From assembly GCF_000264905.1 (NCBI RefSeq), contig NW_006763150.1:124001-188000 (forward strand): a stretch of DNA of 64,000 bases, read 5' to 3'. Of this stretch, positions 13,001 through 24,539 are shown in pieces. The DNA comes from Stereum hirsutum FP-91666 SS1 (lineage: Eukaryota; Basidiomycota; Agaricomycetes; Russulales; Stereaceae). The translations under genes were made by a program, and so were the position numbers. The notes under the pieces are model-generated. The model was not told where the DNA came from and did not search any database. It saw only the letters and a program-made list of their open reading frames with translations. How positions within the stretch are numbered: position 1 is the first letter of the stretch; every line of letters begins with the position of its first letter.

Positions 13001-13717
13001 CGCTTTCTACGATGTAAAGATGTTCGCTCAACACGCGCAGCACCGAAGGCTTTGTTCTCCGTATTCGGATGCCTTACACTTCAAAGTCAACATGGCCCAC
13101 AGGCTATCCTCATTTTCGTCCAAATCTGTCGACGAAAACTAACTCTTCTGATGACCCTCTCCTACTTTGTTATCTGCGCAAACGCCACGCCACTTCGCTC
13201 CGCTGGTTTTCCTTTGCCTCACACAGGCTTGGGCATTGAGATGGCTTGCAATGCCTGTGGTCTTGCAGAAAACGATATAGCCTCTCTACATGCGGCGACT
13301 GCTCTTGTTTTTTTATGGCTGCCTTGCCTAGAAAGATCGCGGACTGTTCCACTTGATAAACACAGGCGTTTGCCTGACTTTGATCAGATGGATGCGTCAA
13401 TGATCGTGCCTCCAAGAAAGTTAGTAATCCTGTTTAGGCTTTTGGACTGGTCACACTTGGACATTTGGTCTGTATTCCCGGTATACAGTGTCCGTACGAG
13501 GCACTCGAATAACGCTGATCCATGGGTCTCTTGACCAATCAGAGTTTGCGTGGCGTCCCCTGCGCCCTTCGTGAGAGTCCCCATCGTCGCATATATAACC
13601 AAGCCCCAAGGTCAGCGAGGTTATTGGAGCTGGTTGGTTACAACGATTCATTTGGCCTCCGACGTATACGCCTACCTATCCTTCTAATCTTCACTTTATA
13701 CATCATTGGCTTCTGGC

Positions 13718-15318
13718 ATGAAGGACCTCCCCTACGATTTACTCGTGGAGATTGCTAAGCATCTCCGTCCTCCGAACAAAATACAGAACTCAGAGCTCAG
13801 TTCTCTGTCTGCTATCAGCACTCACTTCCATGAAGTGTTTCATCCCATACTCTACCGTCACATCCGGGTCGACTGCCATACATACGACGATTTAGACGAC
13901 CCTTCCAGTCACAGCACGCGCTTAAAGCAACTGTGCTATGCCCTCGACAATCCGATGAACGCATGCGTGGTAGAAAGTCTGGAACTTTTAAGGCTCTGGT
14001 GAGTCTTTCGTTGTATTTCACACTAGCTCAACACCAGCCTGTGTGTTGTGTTGTCAACGTTGTGGTGGAATGCATCGTGGGATGATCTCATGAATAATTC
14101 CACAGCGATGATGTAGTTGATGATTGTATCTCTGATCTTCAACGCGTCCAAGCTCACCTTAAAAATGTGGAGGTCCTCCGTCTCGACCATATACTATGCT
14201 GTAGGCGCACCTGGAGCTCGCCTTCAGATCTCATGAAGTCCTTTCATCTCCCAAAACTTTCGACTTTCATCATCCGCGCCGAACGCCTCGAATCATCGCA
14301 TACCAACGAGTTCGTCTTGCAGCATCCGCACCTAACCACCATCGACATCTGGATGGAAGAAGAGGAGATTGAAACGTTTTCCTGGGATCATGATGTACCA
14401 CGAGTTAGCCCAGCGGAAGACGATGATTATCCCCTGGCTAACAACACTCCACCGCCCATTACCCCACTGCCACTCACCACTCTCAAACTCAAAAAAGTCG
14501 CTGCTCATGCGCAGTTCTTTGAACGACTCCCTGCCACCTGTGTCATCGAGAAGGCCTCTGTCGTGCTCCATGATACGGCGTATCACTTCCTGAGCATGTC
14601 GGACGACTTTCCCGCAATCTCCGCGATCGACAGAGCACCTCAGACCGTCCGTTCGGCTATCGATGAAGTACACACACACTTCGAACCCGCTTGGATGAGG
14701 TGTATCGCACGAACACTACCCACTATATCCGTCCTTGATTTATGGAGCCCTAAATACTTCAAGGACAATACACCGGCATCCGAAGCAGGAAACGTACGTA
14801 CTATGCACACAATTCTACAGTATGCCATCGTCGTAGCACTCTGATGTTGCCTCTCATCACACTTATCTGCCCTCCACGATTTCAGGTTTATATCAAAGAA
14901 ATCATTCCCTTGCTTTCCTTGTTCTCCAGCATCTCACACTTTGCTTGGAATTCCTGTGGCCGGGTTCCAGAAGAGACTAAACCCGAAAATGTCCTCGCTG
15001 TAAGGGCTTTTGGAGAGGCAGCACCGACACTTCGATACGTCACACTATGTACGCTCCTCTTCCCTACGTCTCGCTTGCCTCCAGAATATTCAGGATCATC
15101 TAACATTCATCCCTTGGTGCTGACATACTTCTGTAAATTCAGATGAGAGAACCTGGACTCGAACGAGCCCTTCCGCGATGTGGCAAATGTTAGACCATTC
15201 AAATCGTTGGTTGCCGCTGCCGGACGTCTTCCACCCACCGATAAGAGACACTTATGCAGACGATTACGATGAGTATCGGGAGACGGGCGCAGATTTCGAC
15301 AGTATTGGTTCTGAATAA
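13718..15318 (+). CDS. F-box-like protein
   Basis: Four exons, 13718-13998, 14106-14793, 14886-15048 and 15143-15318, with consistent phases, give 435 aa. The N-terminus (MKDLPYDLLVEIAKHLRPP, then LSAISTHFHEVFHPILYRHI) has the hydrophobic spacing of a fungal F-box-like domain, residues about 2-50. Such domains bind Skp1 and recruit substrates to an SCF ubiquitin ligase. The rest is a Leu-rich, weakly repetitive region with LRL-type segments, typical of Agaricomycete F-box proteins with degenerate LRRs, but no clear repeat register. The tail is acidic (DDYDEYRETGADFDS). The ATG at 13718 is the first in frame; a TTATACATC stretch lies about 25 bp upstream. It is one of a large fungal class, so no gene symbol is given. 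Confidence 0.8.
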
Positions 15319-15789
15319 GAGGAGAAAATGTTTGTCTGACGTCTCGAGTCGTAGACCTGTTACTTAATACCTCTCGCTCTTGATGCTTGGTCTGTGTCCT
15401 GTACTGGTCCCGTACGCTGCATATCGGCCAGAATAGCGACTCGTGTTAGCGCACCACTACTTTACCTTCGGGCGCCCCCTGTACACCGTTGTAGTGAAAG
15501 CACAAAACTTGATCACCGTTCTACTTTTTCCATCTATGCGTAGTCTGCGAACGTTATTTGAGAGCAATGCTAGCTTAGGGTGGCGAACGGAGGCTCGTCA
15601 AGTTCATCTTGAACCGATATGTGACCCGCCGTGATTCCTGTCATCTGCTGTATAAAAATCTAGGGGGCCCGCTGGACAGCTACTTCTAACCGAATATTTT
15701 GTGTGATGTCTTCTGAGTACAGAACCAGACGGGCAAAGAGATGGGACGGGGGATCAAAAAAAATTTCGCTGATCCTATTCATGCTTATA
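15319..15789. other. intergenic, nothing seen
   Basis: Between the F-box-like gene and tRNA-Tyr. Only a 63-codon frame at 15443-15634 is open, without support. Confidence 0.5.
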
Positions 15790-15881
15790 TCCCTCGAGCC
15801 AGGATCGAACTAGCGACCTCAAGATGTTTTTTTCGGATTTCCAATTACAGTCTTGCGCTCTCCCAATTGAGCTATCGAGGG
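15790..15881 (-). tRNA. tRNA-Tyr (GTA) with intron
   Basis: A complete cloverleaf folds on the minus strand: seven-pair acceptor stem CCCTCGA/TCGAGGG with A discriminator, D-arm GCTC/GAGC, anticodon stem CAAGA/TCTTG, loop with anticodon GTA, and T-arm GCTAG-TTCGATC-CTGGC. A 19-nt intron interrupts the loop one base after the anticodon, the canonical place. The C1:G72 pair is the eukaryotic tyrosine identity element, which agrees with the anticodon. Length 92 nt including the intron. Confidence 0.95.
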
Positions 15882-16477
15882 ATGTTTTGACTGCCAAAGT
15901 ATCCGTATGCATTAAGCATTCTTCAGGACGACACGATGTGTACTATGCGAGCTGCCGAGCCCTAGATATAGCATCTCGATTCTCGAACCACCAACGCAGT
16001 CACAGGAATGGAGGTCGACCTATCCGAGAAGGTGCCGCAGTGGAAACACATACTAGAGATCGTAACGAGCGTGGGCGCACCGTATTTGCTGAGGAAAGCC
16101 ATGTTGTTACGCCTCACTCTATTGAACTTGAACGAACATGTGAGAACGCCGTCGCACGCGGTATCACCAAAACGATATCTATGATGAACGATGGAATGAA
16201 GAAAAAAAGTACAACACGATGATCTAAGTAACCAGGGACATAGAACCATCCGAAAAGGAAAAGAAAAAAAAATCCACAAAACAAATCGAAACGATAACTT
16301 AGTGTGAGAGAAAGAAGACTCATGGTCCGACCAGAATTGAGACACGATAGAAAGGATTAGCGGTGTAAGAATAGGATGGTCAAGATGAGGATGATGAGGA
16401 AGAAGAACCAAGATGAAAATATGAACGACGTCGACCTCCCGTTCAAATTAGGCTGTGGGTGAATATGTGCACCCCAA
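15882..16477. other. intergenic, nothing seen
   Basis: Lies between tRNA-Tyr and the stop of the Cdc4-like gene. It contains A-rich and AAGA-rich stretches near 16200-16300, which may belong to the 3' untranslated region of that gene. No coding frame is supported. Confidence 0.45.
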
Positions 16478-19329
16478 TCACTCCATCACCTCCGTGATAC
16501 TCCCATTCGCAGTCCCCAACACCTCTTCCCCCTTCTCTTTCACCCTCTCCGCCCTCTTACTTCCACTGTCACCCTCACGTGGCCTAAAGCTCCAAATCTC
16601 CACAACCGTCTTCCCCGCCCGCTTACACATAACCGCACACACCTCCCTCCTAAACACAACCTTCCAAACGCTCTCACTAACCTCGCTCATCTCCCTCACG
16701 TAGTTCCCAGTCTCTACCTCAAACAGCCTCACCCGGCCGTCATTCCCACCCGTCACCAGCCACCCGAAATCTGCGTCAAATTGGAGCGCAGTGACAGACG
16801 AATCATGTGCGGCGATGCGGTTTCGGACGGTGAAGTCGGAGAGGGCGAAGGTGATGACGCGGCCGTCAGCACCACCGGTGACGAGGAGGGAGGCAGAGAG
16901 CTGGAGTTGGCAGACGAGGGCAGTGTGGCCCTGGAGAAGGGTAAGACATTGTCCGGTACGGGCGTCCCAGACGCGGACGGTGGTGTCGAGGCCACCGCTG
17001 GCGACGCGTTCGCCGTCGAAAGCCACGGAATAGATCTGGTGGAAGTGACCTGTGAAGACGTGGATACATTCGCCGGTGTCGACATCCCATAACTATGACA
17101 AGCATGACGGTCAGCAAAATCTCTATGGAGAAGACGAGGAACACAGACGAACCCGACAAGTGCAGTCGTAGCTCCCGCTGACAACCTTGTTGCCACAGAC
17201 ATCCAGAGCCCTTACGCTCTGCGTATGACCCTGTAGCGTCCGGATCATCTTACCCTTCTGGACGTCCCACACCCTTAGTGTCGAGTCTCGGGAGCCAGTC
17301 ACTGCGATCGGCCGATTATGCAGCACCTTCAAACAGCGAACCGTCGAGGTATGGCCCTGCAGGACATAGATACAGTGCCTATATCATTCGTCAGCAAACC
17401 CCGTCTGCACGAAAAAGAGTAGAGATACGAACCCAGACTTGAGATCCCACACCCTAACCATCTTATCGCACCCCCCGCTGACGACCAACGCATTCGGCTG
17501 TCCCCACCCCTCACTCGATCCACAAACATCATCCTGCTTCCTCCTCGCCTCCGCCGCCGCATCCATCTTACCCAGATACCTCCTCGGCGCGTCCAGACCC
17601 AAAGCTGCTCTCAAACTCGGGGGCAACAATCCATCCAGACCTTGCGGATTGACGACGTTCGTTCCCGCAGGAGTCCTATTATGCCTCAAGAGATGGTCCA
17701 ACCCTGGGCCTGAACCCTCCTGCGCGTCTGTCCGACTCCTTCCACCGCCACTCGTACTGCCCAACCCTGGGCCCCTCCTCTCCGTCTTCTTCTCGCTCAC
17801 ATCATCACTCGGAGAAGAGTCTCTCGACCACCCACCGCCCGCACTGACCAAATTGACAGCCCAAACGCCCAGTTCATGGCCCACGAGGGTGCGCACGAGC
17901 ACCCCCGTATGTGCTGAGAAGACGTGAATGCGGGCGTTGGCGAGACCGGCGACGATCCAGTCTGTGTCGAGGGCCACGGAGGTGACGACGCCGTGGTCGG
18001 GGTCGACGATGGGGACGCGGTGCGTGCGGAGGAGGCGGCCGCCGCGGCGCCAGTTAGTTACTAGTGAAGTCGGAGAATAGTGGTCAGTCGATTGAGAAAA
18101 CCCCGTGTGAGGCTATAGAAAGAAAAATACGGGGAGAAGCTTGAGTATTTCAATGTTTCAAGCCCAGCGACTACTAGAGTGATGACCGGGCCATGAGACA
18201 CATGCCGACCACAGGTGTGGCGCCACTCTGCTGCCACACAACGACAACAATAGGCATCATAGCCAGCGTGGCGATGTGAGATCTGATTTCTGCAGATTTC
18301 GTGACAAAAAAGTTACCGAGAAACCAGGACGCCCATGGTTATAAAACTCGGTTGGCTTTGGAACGACTCCGCAATAGGGCGAGCAGGTGTCATCGCAAAG
18401 CGGCGGCGAGAGCTCGGAAGTGACGAAGTGTGGGTTCCCTCGAGGCCTCTGGCTAGATACATCGAAGGTTCTTCATGTTTCAAACAATAGTCGACTTCCG
18501 TCATAGCGGCACACGCGCAACACAGATACGCGTATCCATAGCGTCCCTTCCCACTCTGAAGGCGCATAGACCATGATTCATGATGGCGAGCACAAGCAAA
18601 GCAACAGTTGAAGTCATATAATGAGGACAACGACGTACCTGTCGCGAAAGAATACTTGAATAGGCTGTGGTAGGATGGATGGCCCTCTGGCCGCCGATTG
18701 TGTCTCGAGGTCCAAGTCGAGCCGCTCTGAGCGGCCAATTGTTGGAACTCTTCCTCATCTTCTTCTTCGTCCCTCGACATCTCACTCTTCTCATCCACAT
18801 CCATCACTGATTCGACTTCGCCGACGTACCGATGGAGGCAGCACATTCTCCGCCACAGAGATTCGTCCTTCAGTAGACCACACCAGTAGCGGCTAACTTG
18901 ACCCGCCCGGGCGAGCGTCTTCGGCTCATCGACGAACCTCAGAACATGAAGCGCAAGTTCGGCCGGAAGCTCCTTCAAGAAATCCCTCTTGAGCAGCGGT
19001 GCAATAGTGGTAGAAATGAAAAGGAGCTCGGAGGGGTTGCAGTCTGCGAGAAGCGCAGCTAAATATTGCCGACGAAGTGAGGGTCCGAGAGCGGATAGCG
19101 AGGCAAATTCCCGACGAGACAGTTGAAAAGGGTCATTAATGTCAAGAAATGTCAACGAAGACGATGTGCCGTGACTCTGTGGGCGGGGCGATGGGGCGGG
19201 TGTTGGTGGGGATAGGACAGGCATGTACAGTGTCGAGGCGTCCGACGGGGCCGCCATCGACGGTGGGTCCATCGGAGTCGGAGTCAGAAGTTGTCTTGAA
19301 GACGTTGGTGATGATGGCGAGAATGCCAT
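16478..19329 (-). CDS. Cdc4/Fbw7/Pop1-type F-box and WD40 protein
   Basis: Four exons, 19329-18639, 18060-17433, 17378-17153 and 17092-16478, all in phase, give 719 aa. An F-box lies at about residues 118-165 (LPAELALHVLRFVDEPKTLA, SRYWCGLLKDESLWRRMC). After it comes the family hallmark TNWRRGG, then seven WD40 repeats, several ending VRVWD, LRVWD or RLWD with GH dipeptides. The first two repeats are separated by a low-complexity insertion of about 100 residues, common in fungal orthologues. By family knowledge it is the substrate receptor of an SCF ubiquitin ligase that binds phosphodegrons and controls cell-cycle proteins, acting in the nucleus. Odd: the first intron is 578 nt and stays open in the upstream frame for about 108 codons (see findings). 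Orthology to Cdc4 is by motif reading only. Confidence 0.9.
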
Positions 19330-20184
19330 GGTAGATATAGATGAGGGTTGCTCGCTGTGTGCGTCGACGACGGGACGACCGTGTTGAACGTCTCTGGCAA
19401 GAGAGCGTAAGCAGCCCGATGAGCGCTTGTTCCGCCGTGCTGTTTAACGTATCGTGGGAAAGTAAGGTTGCACGAGCCAAGCCTTTGGTTCTGTCACGGT
19501 TCGCCTCAACCTCAACCTCAACCTCAACTCGTTCCCCTCCATGATAGATAATTTGGGTGATATGAGCTTTGATTTTACTTCTGTGTCATAAAAAAGCGTA
19601 CTGCACCATGCAATATCCATAGGCGACTCTAGGAAGGCAAAGTGCAAGTCTGCTCAGCCTCCACTTCCTCCCACTTTGGCCGTCTCTTCCTACGTTTCCT
19701 TGTATCTGAACATCCAGTGTTTATCTGATGGGGAGGATATGTGGTCTGATAATTTAGCTTCTGATTCTTTTCTTTTACTTATTGTCTCGGCGTCCGTCCT
19801 CGTGCTTTGCCTTCATCGGGCTGTCTGGTCTACTTGGTCGCTGAGGCACTCTGTCAAACGGCAGTACCACCAGTCCATGCTGCAGAAGATTTCCTGGTCC
19901 AAATTCTGAACATTTCTCTGATGGACGTGGACATTATGGATACGGAGTCGACATGGATACGACACGTGCATCACGAAGACAGCGTGTGGGATCAGTCAGG
20001 GTCTTCACAAAGCGACGGCCATATCGAGTCGAATCGGATGAGTAAGTGCCAACACGTTGCCATCCGTCGCATTTCCCATAAAATCAACAACACTCTCTAG
20101 CTCAGACCCCCGCCTTCTCTGCTCCTCCCTTCACCTCCGTTGTCCTCAGTGCGTCCTGACTGCTTCCGCACTTATATCCTGCCC
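19330..20184. other. intergenic with short CTCAAC repeat
   Basis: Divergent promoter region between the Cdc4-like gene and the small gene at 20268. A tandem CAACCT repeat of about four units lies at 19508-19532. No gene is supported. Confidence 0.45.
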
Positions 20185-20192
20185 AATATAAA
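20185..20192 (+). promoter_or_regulatory. TATA-like box
   Basis: AATATAAA lies about 76 bp upstream of the ATG at 20268, a plausible distance for a fungal core promoter with a short leader. Confidence 0.3.
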
Positions 20193-20267
20193 CTTCTTTT
20201 CTGTGAGTAGATAACGGCGAGGCCATATTACATCAACAGTCGACAGCGGCCCTCCTTACCATTCTCC

Positions 20268-20759
20268 ATGACCAGCGATAACCCCAACCAACCCTCCCGG
20301 AGTGGCCGAAGCACCGGCCACCGCGTCACCCCAGTCCACAAACCACATTCCTACCCTCCCCGCAACACCACCACCAACGATACGAACCATACTCGCGATC
20401 GATCCTTCGTCGCGGCATCGTCAATTACCACTACCACCGCATCGCAGCGCACTTTCCAGGACTACTACGCCCCGACCCGCGAATCCGAAACGCCCTCCGA
20501 AACAGCCCACCGCGTCTCCCGAAACTTCCTCTTCCTCCCAGAAAATCAGCGTCCCAGAACCGACGAAGAAGCAGCGGCGTTATTGAGAAGGTGTGGGCCC
20601 ACGTCGATGACGACTGGGCCTTTGAGTTTTGGTGATTTTTGGCAGTCGGTCGTTGCGCATCCGGGATCGGGAGGTGGAGAGGAATATGCGCCGACGGGGG
20701 CGCAGATGATTTCGTTGTGGATCGGTTCTTGTTTGGGGCTCTTGGAACGAGCGGAGTGA
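20268..20759 (+). CDS. hypothetical Ser/Thr-rich protein, 163 aa
   Basis: Single-exon frame starting at an ATG in the context CTCCATGACC. The first hundred residues are rich in Ser, Thr, Pro, Asn and Arg and probably disordered. The C-terminal 60 residues look folded: a conserved-looking stretch VSRNFLFLPENQRPRTDEEA, then FGDFWQSVV and MISLWIGSCLGLLERAE. I do not recognise the family; codon use and the folded end argue for a real gene. There are no membrane segments and no signal peptide. It is transcribed divergently from the Cdc4-like gene. Confidence 0.6.
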   Translation: MTSDNPNQPSRSGRSTGHRVTPVHKPHSYPPRNTTTNDTNHTRDRSFVAASSITTTTASQRTFQDYYAPTRESETPSETAHRVSRNFLFLPENQRPRTDEEAAALLRRCGPTSMTTGPLSFGDFWQSVVAHPGSGGGEEYAPTGAQMISLWIGSCLGLLERAE

Positions 20760-21650
20760 GGCGACATGGATGTGGGTAAGATGGAACTAGGGTCCAGTTT
20801 GGCTTGGGATTGTGTTGGTTGAAGAATGATGTGGCGGGGTCTGTGATCGGTATTATCTTCTCTTGGAATTGTACGAGTTGTCGTTACGGTTAGTGTGGAC
20901 GTGGTTCGATGGGGCCGATAGAGTTGACCTCTACTGCTCGCCCGACGTCTGAGAACACACCGTTGTTTCCTCTCGATTTCTTTTCTATCAGTTCTCCACC
21001 AGTTACTTACGATGCTCTGTTGGTACTAAGTCATTGCATGTGGCGAGGTCAATTCAATTTTCGAGCATTGAATCTACCACACAGGTATCTCCAATAACGA
21101 CGATGCTCATCTTGACGGCGACGAGGTCCGAAACATAACCACGACCAACTCCTTGTGGGCCAATAGTTGATCCATACGGAAATGCCCGACTTTTCACTTC
21201 GCCTTTCTTTGAACGTTCATGTTGACAATAAAAACGATGAATGAAGCTAAGGCTACCTTTCGTCCTTGATCTGTCTCTTGTGATTCCAAATCGGTCAACA
21301 AAGAGTGTTGCTTTGAAAGGAGGTTTTGAGGTTCGGATCCATTATCATTCTTGCTTTGAGTTCCCATGGATCGTACCCATGCCTGTATTTGCATCGAGGT
21401 CCGTACTTGGTCCGAGCAATGCGGCCTTTGTTATCGCATTTCGAGTACACCAAACCATCGAGACTATTCAAGAATAAAATAGGGAGATAAAAGCAACCTC
21501 AGAGCAGGAGAAGTATAAGACTTCGACGTCCATCGACAGTTTATACAGTACCTCCCATTCCTCCTGTGTCATATTGACTACCTCCTCCATATATACTGCC
21601 CATAAACTACTCTGCCGACGTCTCATCACTTGTAGATCGCTCTAATCGAA
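20760..21650. other. intergenic, nothing supportable
   Basis: Short frames at 20909 and 21241 have no support. The right end is the likely promoter of the family 1 locus starting at 21652. Confidence 0.45.
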
Positions 21651-21651
21651 T

Positions 21652-24013
21652 ATGTACTTCGACTATTCTCCTGGCTCTCCCTGCATTCACCGCTGGTCTG
21701 GGAATACCTGTAGTCTTATTACTGACCTTCTGTTAGGCCTTCCGAGTCCCCCATCATGTAGGTGACACGTTCTACCTCACGGGCCCAGGACTATAAGTAC
21801 GCTAATCACAAATATGGGGACAATGCTAACACGCTTCCTTTGCAGACGCCGCTTCTCTAGAGCTTCAGATTGCCCGAGGCGTACTGCGCAATCAGTGGGT
21901 GCAAGCGTTACTTCTGTTCAATGCCACCCAGCCCAAGTGAACGAGCTCGGGATGTGCTATTGTCGGAAGTGTATGCACCTGTCTCCTACGGCACCCACCA
22001 GCAAGACACGGCTGCCACCATCGAGACGTCGGAACCCATTCCAAGAGGGTTCCCCCCGTCGTTGAGGTTTTCTGCGACCTTTACTTGGCCCTGGACCGTA
22101 CATTTCGTCAGTTGCTCCCGGTAATAACAACTGGAGCATTGGACAATGACTAACTTTGCCAACTTTGCCTATTGTCTCCGACCAACACTGACACATCCAG
22201 TCGCGAAAGTACAGCTGACATCAAGCGCCCAACTGGCCATCAAAGAGAGGTGCATACCATTCACGTTCATCCATTCCCCTGCCTATTACTTCGTCTACCT
22301 AGCTATCCATCCTGACACTTTCTTCTCTTCCAGTCTAGGGCCACTGGACGGTCCATAAGAGAGTAGTGGAGGGGCGTGGGAGGCGCACAGGATGTGCCGC
22401 TGGCCGTGGCGCCGAAGGTCTGTCATTCTTATCTTAGAACACAGAGTGTCAGAGAACTGAGCAGCAGAGATAACCGACGCCTTCATTTTCCCTTAGAAGA
22501 CTCGATGAAGGACAAGCGACGGTTTTACATATTTCTAAAAATCTGCGAACAGTACGTCTCCCGCCACATCCTACCATGCACTATAAGGGACTAACAATGT
22601 GGGCATTGATTGCTCGTCTTGAACCAGAGCGCTCCCAGAGTTCCGACCAATATAGAGTATCTACATTGCACGACTTATTAGGGTCGGAGAGTCCTGCACC
22701 AGGCGGCCCACGCCGTTCCTCCACTACAACAGATGCTGACCTGAGACAGCCAACCACCAGCTGGGAGACAATGGGGACGAATCGTTCGCAGGACACGATT
22801 CGTCTACGACCGCGGACGTGTACGGCTTGACCCCGATCCTCTCCACGGAGGGACACAGTAACATACCTGCCAGAAAGGACACGATCCCTCCCTCGACGGC
22901 CGTCTCTCCAACTCCTCCTGGAACTCGAATGCCGACGACTAAGTTCACTTTCGTCAAGAAACTTCCGCTGGGTTCTTCAACGAGGTCACTCAGAAACCGA
23001 ACGCCTTTCCGGACACCGCCATAGCACCCCTCCCACACGCTCCAGCCCTGCCGACCCCAGACAACCCACTCATCGACCCCACTCCCCATTCCATCGACCC
23101 CACTTCTCTTGCATCCTCATTTCATACAGGTATTGGAGGCCAATAGGAGGAAGCGAGAAGAGTTCTTTCAGTGGCGCCGTGAATTGGAAGAGAAGATTCG
23201 TTCGATGACCCAGGGTACCACACCACCGACTTCGACTAGCTCCGAAAGAAATACAAGCACGTCCACGGATTACAGCGTCCAAATATCCTTTCGGTCTGGG
23301 AGACAGAGCACCAACGGCCTCTTCCTCGACAGAAATGGTTCAACAACTCCGTTCGATAGTCCACCAGCTCCACGAACGGAGACTTCAAAAATACCACGCA
23401 GCACCAACAGCTGCCTAGCTCTCATCCTACCCAGACCGCAAACTCGGCCTTTGATCCTCTCGCGCCTTACACTCCACATGCCATGCCGTAGCCTGCGAAC
23501 CTTGCAAGCACGGAGGAGCCTCCACAAAACCCCGCGCCAAGTTCCCCATACCCTCTGGCGATCCAAACATGGACAGGGGTACATTTCATCCCTTCATCGA
23601 CGAATATACTAGGGATGTCCGTCTTTGTCGAACAGGCGCACTTCATCCTCACGCCCGAGATGGAGAGGTTGACAGACTTGGAACTCAGCGACGAACCTCA
23701 ACAGATGATCGATGCCAGACGCAGGGCATAGTCTACGTCTACATCGTCGAAGAGGAAGAAGGTTTTTCGAAGGGTGAGGAGCGAGACAGAAGAAACGAAC
23801 TACAGAAGTATTGGACCAAAGACGCAGACGAAGACGTCAGAAACACGAGGAGGAGTGACGGTTCAGGGGGATGCGGCCGCTCCGGCAGAACACCAACCAG
23901 AGCCTGAACTCCAACACGATTACCAAGGTGAAGGTATAGCAGCTCCGACTGAGGGCGATAGCCATTAGCAGAAGCTCGCTGACCAGTTTCACCCGGTCAT
24001 CGTGAAGGGTGAC
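21652..24013 (+). pseudogene. family 1 locus (copy C), probably interrupted
   Basis: Starts with an ATG at 21652 and carries the shared 19-nt 5' motif at 21700. A splice from 21756 or so to about 21846 gives a helical exon (YAASLELQIARGVLRNQWV, then LLLFNATQPK) like the central segment of other copies. Further 3', an exon from about 23139 is charged (VLEANRRKREEFFQWRRELE). The terminal part (about 23470-24013) has KRKKVFRRVRSETEE and PEPELQ, and aligns at DNA level with 29.66-29.86 kb. That final frame contains three TAG codons (near 23490, 23730, 23967), so either introns I cannot place remove them or the copy is dead. The whole exon path could not be reconstructed. Confidence 0.35.
21700..21718 (+). 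promoter_or_regulatory. shared 19-nt motif at family 1 5' end (copy C)
   Basis: GGGAATACCTGTAGTCTTA, two or three changes from the form at the other four sites. In line with the locus orientation. Confidence 0.45.
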
Positions 24014-24539
24014 GTGCTCCGAGAAGGGGGACGTCGATCCTGGGGCTGTGTGAAAATTCTGGAGAGGGTGGGGCGACGTAGAGCAGGAGTGGAGATGACT
24101 AGAGCGAACGAGGGGCGACGGGCGATTAGAGGGAGAGTTCGCGTCGGGTGGCGGATGTGGCCCACGTTCACTGCGTCATTGCTGAGAATCGGATAAGGTC
24201 TATTGAAAACTATCGTTTGCATACTAGGAGCGTCTTCATTTTGGTCAATGTATACTATGCGTTCCCATTGGGGCATACTGAGACAAAAATCTCACCGCCG
24301 CACCGACCGTTTAGAAGCGCGGCTATCATGGAATCCAAACTTGGTTTGTTTGAGTTCGAAGCGTGTCTCATGAATAGCGATACGTGGCCGATCCGGGCTA
24401 CCCCATGAACACTGATACAGTAGCTGTAGTCCTCGGCAGATTTCATCACGTATGAAGCGAGCTGTCATGGTAGTGTTTCGATGACATCAGGATGATCCTT
24501 ATGACTGCCTGGGTCGCAGCTCTACATATGCATGCTTCG
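24014..24539. other. intergenic, nothing supportable
   Basis: Downstream of the copy C locus. By analogy a minus-strand companion could lie at about 24.2-24.5 kb, but I could not recognise its exons. Confidence 0.35.

Noticed and set aside
16781..17092. Acidic plus-strand frame opposite the WD40 repeats
   Set aside because: Antisense shadow of conserved WD40 coding sequence.
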